From positions 1 to 11,773 of the forward strand of contig JAGACY010000461.1 of the NCBI GenBank assembly GCA_017613855.1: a DNA stretch of 11,773 nt, written 5' to 3'. This document shows, one piece after another, positions 7,050-11,773 of the stretch. Source of the stretch: Pseudomonadota bacterium (GTDB taxonomy: Bacteria; Myxococcota; Bradymonadia; UBA4248). The notes under the pieces were generated by a model. That model ran no database searches, was not told where the DNA came from, and worked only from the letters and a program-made list of their open reading frames with translations. A program made the translations under genes and the position numbers. Numbering within the stretch: position 1 is the stretch's first letter; each line of letters opens with the position of its first letter.

Positions 7050-7075
7050 AATGCGGAATGCGGAATGCGGAATTG
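7050..7075 (+). repeat. Heptamer array A, unit GCGGAAT
   Basis: Three GCGGAAT units in register form a 26-base block that begins with AAT and ends with AATTG. All three variable positions are G. It is the same block as array E in inverse orientation, except that array E has T at each variable position. Confidence 0.85.
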
Positions 7076-7081
7076 TTTTCT

Positions 7082-7107
7082 AATTCGCAATGCGCAATGC
7101 GCAATTG
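7082..7107 (+). repeat. Heptamer array B, unit GCGCAAT
   Basis: A 26-base block beginning AATTCGC and ending GCAATTG, with C at all three variable positions. It lies seven bases after array A. Confidence 0.85.
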
Positions 7108-7157
7108 AATGACAAAACTAAGGGGCGACTCTAAAGCTAATGGTAAAAAATATCCCA

Positions 7158-7190
7158 AATGCGCAATGCGCAATGCGCAATTCGCAATTA
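7158..7190 (+). repeat. Heptamer array C, unit GCGCAAT, extended
   Basis: Three GCGCAAT units followed by a fourth, TCGCAAT. The variable position is C throughout, as in array B. The array is one unit longer than A, B and E. Confidence 0.85.
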
Positions 7191-7237
7191 TTTACAAAAC
7201 CAAAGAAACAAGCGGTTTCCTGGGGGAATTGTCTTTT

Positions 7238-7255
7238 AATGCGTAATGGGCAATT
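7238..7255 (+). repeat. Heptamer array D, short degenerate copy
   Basis: Only two units, GCGTAAT and GGGCAAT, bounded by AAT and TG like the others. It is the least regular of the five arrays. Confidence 0.65.
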
Positions 7256-7305
7256 GATTTTGCAGAATTAAAGGATCGTTTAATTTACCTATAAATATGC
7301 AGGAC

Positions 7306-7331
7306 AATTACGCATTACGCATTACGCATTA
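7306..7331 (-). repeat. Heptamer array E, inverted, unit GCGTAAT, reaching the gpmI stop codon
   Basis: On the minus strand three GCGTAAT units form the same 26-base block as array A with T at every variable position. The block begins with the TAA stop codon of gpmI, so the stop codon is part of the repeat. Confidence 0.85.
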
Positions 7332-8981
7332 ACAAATAATAGCGGGATCGTAGTCTGCCGGTGGTTCATATCCCATCAATTTCATAGCTGTAGCAGCGAG
7401 ATTGGACAGGCGTTTTGGAGAAACCGAATCATCGATCTTCCAGTTCATCTGATTGCAGGGATCGTACAACCAGCAAGGCACACGATTGAGTGTATGACTC
7501 GTCAATGGAACAGGATTGCCTTCGGCATCGCGTACGAAATCGCCTTTCTTCTTATTGTATTGATACATCTCGTCAGCATTGCCGTGATCGGCTGTAATGA
7601 TAGCCACACCGCCCATTGCTTTGACCTTTTCGAGCAGGCGACCGAGAGCCAGGTTGACAGCTTCGACGGCAATGATCGTCGCCTCGAGATTGCCCGTATG
7701 ACCAACCATATCCCCATTGGCATAGTTGATGCGAACGATATCATAATGATGGGCATCCAGTTCAGCAATGACAGCATCGGTGACTTCGGCGCATTTCATC
7801 CAGGGACGCTGTGAGAAATCGACGCGATCGCTTTCCACTTCGATGTATTTTTCCAATTTTTCATCAAAGTAACCGGAACGATTGCCATTCCAGAAATAGG
7901 TAACATGGCCGAATTTTTGTGTTTCGGCAGCCGCGAGTGTGCGCAGACCGGTAGCGCAGCAATACTCGCCCATCGTACGATCGATGGCGGGGGGAGCGAC
8001 GAGATAATGGGATGGAATATGTGCATCGCCATCGTATTCCATCATACCGGCATAGCGAACATCGGGTCTGCGGACGCGATCGAATTTATCGAAGCTGTCG
8101 GAATCAAAGGCGCGAGAAATCTCGATGGCACGATCACCGCGGAAATTGTACATAATGACGGAATCACCATCCTCGATGGTACCGGCGGGTTTGCCATTGC
8201 GAACGACGACAAAGGGCGGCAGATTCTGATCGGAAATGCCTTCTTCTTCGGCACGGAAAGTCTCGATGGCTTCGCGTGCGCTGGCAAATGCGCGAGCATC
8301 GCCAAGGACATGGGCATGCCATCCGCGTTCGACGATGCGCCAATCGGCTTCATAACGATCCATGGTGGTAATCATGCGTCCGCCGCCGGAAGCGATCCTG
8401 TAGTCCCTGTTTCCTTTGGCATTAATTTCGGCGAGTGCTGCTTCGAGTTGATCGATATAAATGAGGCCGGTCGTGGCACCAACATCACGGCCATCCAAAA
8501 GGGTATGCACACAGAGCGAACGAACGCCGGAAGCATCGGCATGGCGAATCATCGAGAGGAGATGGTCAATGTGGGAATGGACATTACCATCGCTTAAAAG
8601 CCCCATAAAATGGAGTGTTTTTCCGTCATTGACAGGTTTTTCGAGGAGCCATTTCCAGGTATCGGATTCGTAAAGCCTGCCGCTAGAGACAGCTTCTTCG
8701 ACGAGGCGTGCTCCCTGCGCAAAGACCCGGCCTGCCCCAAGTGCATTATGGCCGACTTCGCTGTTGCCCATATCAGAATCGCTCGGCATCCCCACGTGTG
8801 TGCCATGGGCAAACAAAAAGGTCTTTTGAGCGACCTTATCGAGCATGTCAAAGACGGGTGTACGTGCCATAAAGACGGCATCACTTTCGTCTTTGCGGCC
8901 TTCGCCGACGCCATCGAGAACGATCATAAAAACAGGGCCTTTAGGACCGGCAACATTCGATTTTTTTAACGGTTCGAGCAT
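7329..8981 (-). CDS. gpmI: Cofactor-independent phosphoglycerate mutase
   Basis: This 550-residue cytoplasmic enzyme interconverts 3- and 2-phosphoglycerate in glycolysis and gluconeogenesis and belongs to the alkaline phosphatase superfamily. Metal and catalytic residues are all visible: D23 in VLDG, nucleophile S74 in DMGNSEVGH, D424 and H428 in NGDMVGHTGN, D465 and H466 in TADHGN, and H496 in TSHTLN. Substrate-binding positions H135, R165/D166 (LLDGRDVG), R202, R209, R281/R284 (YNFRGDR) and K356 are also present. It is slightly longer than the usual 510-515 residues. An open frame extends to 9038, but the ATG at 8981 has AAGGA seven bases upstream and begins just before the conserved core. 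It diverges from the exported-protein gene at 9195. Its stop codon lies inside a heptamer repeat. Confidence 0.95.
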   Translation of the reverse strand: MLEPLKKSNVAGPKGPVFMIVLDGVGEGRKDESDAVFMARTPVFDMLDKVAQKTFLFAHGTHVGMPSDSDMGNSEVGHNALGAGRVFAQGARLVEEAVSSGRLYESDTWKWLLEKPVNDGKTLHFMGLLSDGNVHSHIDHLLSMIRHADASGVRSLCVHTLLDGRDVGATTGLIYIDQLEAALAEINAKGNRDYRIASGGGRMITTMDRYEADWRIVERGWHAHVLGDARAFASAREAIETFRAEEEGISDQNLPPFVVVRNGKPAGTIEDGDSVIMYNFRGDRAIEISRAFDSDSFDKFDRVRRPDVRYAGMMEYDGDAHIPSHYLVAPPAIDRTMGEYCCATGLRTLAAAETQKFGHVTYFWNGNRSGYFDEKLEKYIEVESDRVDFSQRPWMKCAEVTDAVIAELDAHHYDIVRINYANGDMVGHTGNLEATIIAVEAVNLALGRLLEKVKAMGGVAIITADHGNADEMYQYNKKKGDFVRDAEGNPVPLTSHTLNRVPCWLYDPCNQMNWKIDDSVSPKRLSNLAATAMKLMGYEPPADYDPAIIC

Positions 8982-9136
8982 GAAATCATCCTTATGTATT
9001 ATGGTAATGCAATGAATGACCGGGATGTGCAATGGCACTTCTCAGCCAGGGCAATGCAGACGCCTACATACGCCATGGAAATGTTATTTTCCATTTTTTT
9101 TCAATAAATAATGATGTAATTGGGGACAGCAATTCT

Positions 9137-9164
9137 GCAGAGCCGTTCCATAGAACGGCTCTGC
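9137..9164. promoter_or_regulatory. Perfect 12-bp hairpin in the leader of the exported-protein gene
   Basis: GCAGAGCCGTTC (9137-9148) and GAACGGCTCTGC (9153-9164) pair perfectly over loop CATA. No T-tract follows on either strand. It lies 30 bases upstream of the ATG at 9195, in the divergent gap shared with gpmI. It could be a leader structure or an operator. The gap also has an AT-rich stretch at 9080-9120, but I cannot assign a convincing promoter. Confidence 0.5.
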
Positions 9165-9194
9165 CAGAGAAGACCATTCCCCGAAGGAATTGAC

Positions 9195-9743
9195 ATGCGA
9201 ATCGCCCCAATCGGATACTTCATTATTTTTATAATTTTAATGGGGATATGTGGATTGGCCAATGCCCAGGAGCATTATGCCAGTGTCAATATCACAACCC
9301 CGCCTCACTGGACCATGCGTGAGATGCAGACATTTTCAGGTTCAGTGCCATCGAGAGCCTGGATTTATGCCAAAGGTGAAGAGGAAGTCGTCGTTTCGGC
9401 CATGGTTACGGAAGGCATTATAACGGGCCTCGAGGGTCAGAGTACGTCAACTTTGGCCAAGATCTATACAGAAGCGCTCGTTGTTGGCTGGGGCGGCAAG
9501 AGCAACGGAGAGCCAGACGGGATAAAGCAAGCGAGTTTTTGCGCAGGCGAAGCCGGTTATAAACTTGAAGCAACCTTTGGGGAGCAGAAGTTCGACTATT
9601 ATGGTTGTTTTATGCTGCGCAGAGACTTTTTTCGGGCGACAACTGTCGTAACGTGGGTTCCGGCAGGAACGCCCGAAGAGATAGCATCCCGGCGTCTGAT
9701 GACCTTTGTTCAGGCGACAGACATGGGTAAGCCGGAGGAATAA
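9195..9743 (+). CDS. Exported protein of unknown function
   Basis: The protein has 182 residues from the ATG at 9195, supported by AAGGA six bases upstream. It starts with a Sec signal peptide, MRIAPIGYFIIFIILMGICG followed by LANA, with probable cleavage before Gln25. The cysteine in the signal is not in a lipobox context, so a soluble periplasmic or secreted product is expected. The mature part is strand-rich, with two cysteines in ASFCAGEAGYK and YYGCFMLRR that could form a disulfide. I recognise no family. It is followed two bases after the stop by a pair of CTAT/ATACG hairpins. An upstream in-frame ATG at 9120 would add 25 residues running through the leader hairpin and would bury the signal peptide, so it was rejected. 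Confidence 0.75.
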   Translation: MRIAPIGYFIIFIILMGICGLANAQEHYASVNITTPPHWTMREMQTFSGSVPSRAWIYAKGEEEVVVSAMVTEGIITGLEGQSTSTLAKIYTEALVVGWGGKSNGEPDGIKQASFCAGEAGYKLEATFGEQKFDYYGCFMLRRDFFRATTVVTWVPAGTPEEIASRRLMTFVQATDMGKPEE

Positions 9744-9745
9744 AG

Positions 9746-9779
9746 ATGCGGCGTATTGCGGTTCCCGCAATAGCCGCAT
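9746..9779 (-). repeat. Second (long-armed) hairpin of paired CTAT/ATACG element (copy 3b)
   Basis: On the minus strand: outer arm ATGCGGC, inner arm TATTGCGG, three-base loop, CCGCAATA, a bulged C (complement of G9753), then GCCGCAT. Every position except the bulge pairs. It begins two bases after the stop codon of the plus-strand gene, so its consensus orientation is antisense to that gene. No T-tract follows. Confidence 0.75.
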
Positions 9780-9784
9780 GCGAA

Positions 9785-9814
9785 GGGCGTATCGAGGCAA
9801 AGCCTCGATAGCCC
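9785..9814 (-). repeat. First (short-armed) hairpin of paired CTAT/ATACG element (copy 3a)
   Basis: On the minus strand: outer arm GGGC, inner arm TATCGAGGC, three-base loop, GCCTCGATA, a bulged C (complement of G9789), then GCCC. Five bases separate it from the long-armed partner. Confidence 0.75.
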
Positions 9815-10014
9815 GAAGCGCTTCCCAATTCAATTTATCTTTTTCAATTTATCTTTCCCGATTCCATATCCAAATTTATCCGAACGTGATCCTCGAAGCT
9901 GGCATCATGAACTGCAAACCATACATGCAGAGAAATCCCCGCAGTTGCGGCCTAGAATCGACCTGAAGCAGAAAGGATGGGCGAATAAAAATGAATGTGG
10001 ATATGATGCGCAAT

Positions 10015-10043
10015 TTGACATTGGTTGTGCAGTTTGATATTTA
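10015..10043 (+). promoter_or_regulatory. Candidate promoter of the DUF4398-like/OmpA operon
   Basis: A perfect -35 box TTGACA lies at 10015-10020. The -10 box is less clear: TATTTA (10038-10043) at 17-base spacing or GATATT (10036-10041) at 15. Either gives a leader of about 50 bases containing a small hairpin at 10053-10075. Confidence 0.45.
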
Positions 10044-10099
10044 GGGGTCGTTTTTGGGCGTCCGATACGCCGAAACCTTGTACAACAATGGAGCTGTCA

Positions 10100-10420
10100 A
10101 TGATGATAAAACGACGCGTATCTGCGTTACTCACAATGATAACACTGGTATTAATGAGCGGCTGTGGACCGATCATGTCAACGAGCAACATTGAAAACGC
10201 CAAGGATGCAATCAAGAAAGCAGACGCAGTGAATGCTTCGACGAAAGCGCCTTACGAATATTACATGGCTCAGGAATACCTCCGTAAAGCCGATGAACTC
10301 TGGGGATATTCTCAGTTTGGTTACAGTGCAGACTATGCACAGAAAGCTTTTGAGATGGCTAAAGCCGCCACAGAAAAAGCTCAAACCAGCCCCTGGAAAT
10401 CGCCGCTTTTAGGTCAGTAA
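10100..10420 (+). CDS. Small DUF4398-like lipoprotein
   Basis: The protein has 106 residues from the ATG at 10100, which has TGGAG six bases upstream; an ATG at 10088 overlaps that site and was rejected. The signal peptide ends in lipobox MSGC with Cys22. The mature part is almost all helical, with A/K/E-rich heptads: IENAKDAIKKADAVNA, then APYEYYMAQEYLRKADELWG, then SADYAQKAFEMAKAATEKA. This matches the DUF4398 pattern of alanine-rich helical hairpins in envelope lipoproteins, whose function is not firmly known. The OmpA/TSP3 gene follows after 46 bases with no terminator between, so co-transcription is likely. The two proteins may act together at the outer membrane-peptidoglycan interface, which is inference from context. 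Confidence 0.75.
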   Translation: MMIKRRVSALLTMITLVLMSGCGPIMSTSNIENAKDAIKKADAVNASTKAPYEYYMAQEYLRKADELWGYSQFGYSADYAQKAFEMAKAATEKAQTSPWKSPLLGQ

Positions 10421-10466
10421 TTAGTCCACCCGATTTACTTGCCGTTCATTAAGAGAGAAATCACAT

Positions 10467-11657
10467 ATGAAACACATCAGATTTAATGGCCGCAGCGTGG
10501 TAATGGTTGCTTTGGCATCGGCTGCATTGATGGCAATGGGATGTGCCGATGGTTCAAAGCTTTCGGCAATGCAGAAACAGATTCACGAACAGGCAGATGA
10601 AATTCATGATCGCGCCTATCGTTGTGCACCAAAAGAGTTGGCAATGGCAAGTGCCCATGAGGAATTTGGCCGCATGGAACTGAGCAATGGCAACGGTCGC
10701 CGCGGTGAAGATCATATTACGTATGCCGACGAGATGATCAAAGCTGCTGACCAAAAGAGCAACAATCCTTTGTGTCTTGATGCAGCCCTTCAGGATCGCG
10801 ACAAGGACGGCATCATGGATTCGCAGGACAAATGTCCGGATACACCGGGTAAACGCGAATTCGAAGGCTGCCCCGATCCCGATACCGATAAAGACGGTGT
10901 CTGCGATCCCTGGGTCGCCGAAAAAGGTATGACCAGCGACTTCCCCAACTGCAAAGGCTCGGATGCATGCCCCAATGACAAAGGCGATCTTGCTTATGCA
11001 GGCTGCAGCAATCCCGACCGCGATGGCGATGGCGTCTGCGACAAATGGGTTGCCAAAGTCAAGCTCGAATCGAAATTCGAAAGCACCTGCAAAGGCACCG
11101 ATCTTTGCGAAGAAATCCGCGGTCTTAAAGACTTCCAGGGTTGCCCCAATCCCGACAACGATAACGATACCGTCTGCGATCCCTGGGTTGCCGAGAACAA
11201 TCTTCACAGTTCGTTTACAAACTGCACTGGCTCCGATAAATGCCCGTTCGAAAAAGGAACTGTCGAAGAAAACGGTTGTCCGCCTCCCCGCAAGTACATC
11301 GTCGTTACAGACACTCAGATCGAACTCAAAGAACAGTTCTTCTTTGCTACCAATAAGACCAAAGTTCTTGCCAAGTCCGAACCTCTTCTCGAAGAAATCG
11401 CACAAGTGCTCAAAGAGAACCCGACCATCCATATCTCCATCGAAGGACATACGGATAGCACCGGTAAGTACAAGAGCAACGTCAAGCTCTCGAAGGGCCG
11501 TGCTGAAAGCGTCATGAAAGAGCTTATCAAACGCGGTATTGCCAAGGATCGTCTCCAATTCGCCGGTTTTGGTCCCGACAAGCCCATCGATACCAACGAT
11601 ACGCCCGAAGGACGTGCCAACAACCGCCGCGTCGAACTCAGAATTACACAGCGCTAA
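10467..11657 (+). CDS. OmpA-family peptidoglycan-binding lipoprotein with thrombospondin type 3 repeats
   Basis: The 396-residue protein has a lipoprotein signal with lipobox AMGC and Cys26, then a helical region (about 30-100) that resembles the DUF4398 neighbour. Residues 110-274 are calcium-binding TSP3-type repeats. A first DRDKDGIMDSQDKCP is followed by three modules of about 45 residues (139-183, 184-229, 230-274), each with VCD-W, a long insert, a C-TGSD or C-KG motif and a closing GC. The third module has DNDNDT instead of the usual D-D-DG, so its calcium site may be weakened. Residues 278-396 form the OmpA C-terminal domain, with D330 in EGHTDSTG and R345 in LSKGRAESV matching the pair that binds diaminopimelate in OmpA homologues. 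It probably tethers the outer membrane to the wall. AAGAGAG at 10451-10457 is the likely ribosome binding site. Confidence 0.9.
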   Translation: MKHIRFNGRSVVMVALASAALMAMGCADGSKLSAMQKQIHEQADEIHDRAYRCAPKELAMASAHEEFGRMELSNGNGRRGEDHITYADEMIKAADQKSNNPLCLDAALQDRDKDGIMDSQDKCPDTPGKREFEGCPDPDTDKDGVCDPWVAEKGMTSDFPNCKGSDACPNDKGDLAYAGCSNPDRDGDGVCDKWVAKVKLESKFESTCKGTDLCEEIRGLKDFQGCPNPDNDNDTVCDPWVAENNLHSSFTNCTGSDKCPFEKGTVEENGCPPPRKYIVVTDTQIELKEQFFFATNKTKVLAKSEPLLEEIAQVLKENPTIHISIEGHTDSTGKYKSNVKLSKGRAESVMKELIKRGIAKDRLQFAGFGPDKPIDTNDTPEGRANNRRVELRITQR

Positions 11658-11682
11658 TTCGGGTTTACGTCATCTTACAAAA

Positions 11683-11711
11683 AAGCCTCACATTCGGTGG
11701 GGCTTTTTTTT
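11683..11711 (+). terminator. Rho-independent terminator of the DUF4398-like/OmpA operon
   Basis: AAGCCTCAC (11683-11691) pairs with GTGGGGCTT (11697-11705), with one T-G pair, over a five-base loop. It runs into a tract of eight T (11704-11711), 25 bases after the OmpA stop codon. Nothing further is recognisable from 11712 to the window end. Confidence 0.9.
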
Positions 11712-11773
11712 GGGCTCTTTTAAACCAACGTGGATGTAACTTGTTCTTCTGGTTTCGTCTTTTCATTGCTTAG

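Larger units (their letters stand above)
6907..7328. other. 422-bp intergenic region with heptamer arrays and a possible promoter
   Basis: This gap between gpmI and the large lipoprotein gene holds no convincing gene on either strand. Positions 7050-7331 contain five arrays of a GCGNAAT heptamer, listed separately. Between 6917 and 7048 I see only the candidate promoter. No terminator hairpin with a T-tract was found for gpmI. Confidence 0.7.
9744..10099. other. 356-bp intergenic region with paired hairpins, direct repeats and a promoter
   Basis: No convincing gene is present. From the left it holds two CTAT/ATACG hairpins (9746-9814), the palindrome GAAGCGCTTC (9815-9824), the 12-base direct repeat CAATTTATCTTT at 9831-9842 and 9845-9856, a short palindrome at 9939-9950, a probable promoter at 10015-10043, and a leader hairpin with arms GGCGT (10057-10061) and ACGCC (10067-10071). 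Confidence 0.65.

Noticed and set aside
7050..7331. CRISPR array
   Set aside because: Units are heptamers without unique spacers of 25-40 bases, occur in both orientations, and no cas gene is present.
7905..8597. Open frame of 230 codons on the plus strand opposite gpmI
   Set aside because: It lies entirely antisense to the conserved catalytic core of phosphoglycerate mutase and shows no motif of its own.
9907..9966. Short open frame of 19 codons between the exported-protein gene and the DUF4398-like gene
   Set aside because: No ribosome binding site and no recognisable sequence; a chance ATG is the simpler explanation.
10554..11558. Long open frame of 334 codons on the minus strand opposite the OmpA gene
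   Set aside because: It is the mirror of a well-supported OmpA/TSP3 coding sequence, with low-complexity A/G/I/V/F composition and no family features.

Overview
The window looks like a mid-GC Gram-negative chromosome. Five predicted proteins carry lipoprotein signal peptides, and there is an OmpA-type peptidoglycan-binding protein with thrombospondin type 3 calcium-binding repeats beside a DUF4398-like lipoprotein. That combination is familiar from deltaproteobacterial and Myxococcota-like lineages, but this placement is an inference. No tRNA, rRNA, CRISPR array, transposase or phage gene was recognised.

Layout. Positions 1-1546 (+) hold the 3' end of one PotD-like polyamine-binding gene and a complete second one. 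A strong terminator and a near-consensus promoter separate them, and they share bases. Positions 1636-9000 are mostly on the minus strand: a CsgG-like lipoprotein (1636-2655), ribonuclease HII (2884-3522) overlapping by ATGA a small two-helix membrane protein (3519-4034), a large lipoprotein with three Ig-like domains and an unrecognised C-terminal half (4255-6906), and cofactor-independent phosphoglycerate mutase (7329-8981). From 9195 the strand flips to plus: an exported protein of unknown function, a DUF4398-like lipoprotein, and the OmpA/TSP3 lipoprotein, which ends at a clear terminator near the right edge.

How the genes relate. The theme is the cell envelope: polyamine capture, surface or periplasmic lipoproteins, and anchoring of the outer membrane to peptidoglycan. 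Two housekeeping genes (rnhB, gpmI) are interspersed. The DUF4398-like and OmpA genes probably form one operon. The membrane protein and rnhB are translationally coupled.

The most unusual content lies between genes. First, three gaps each carry a tandem pair of hairpins. All six share an invariant C-TAT at the 5' side and ATA-C-G at the 3' side, with a bulged C, while the remaining stem sequence varies with pairing kept. Two of the three pairs end in T-tracts and look like terminators. Second, the gap between gpmI and the large lipoprotein holds five short arrays of a heptamer GCGNAAT, in which N tends to be the same base throughout an array but differs between arrays. Several other near-perfect palindromes sit in 5' leaders.
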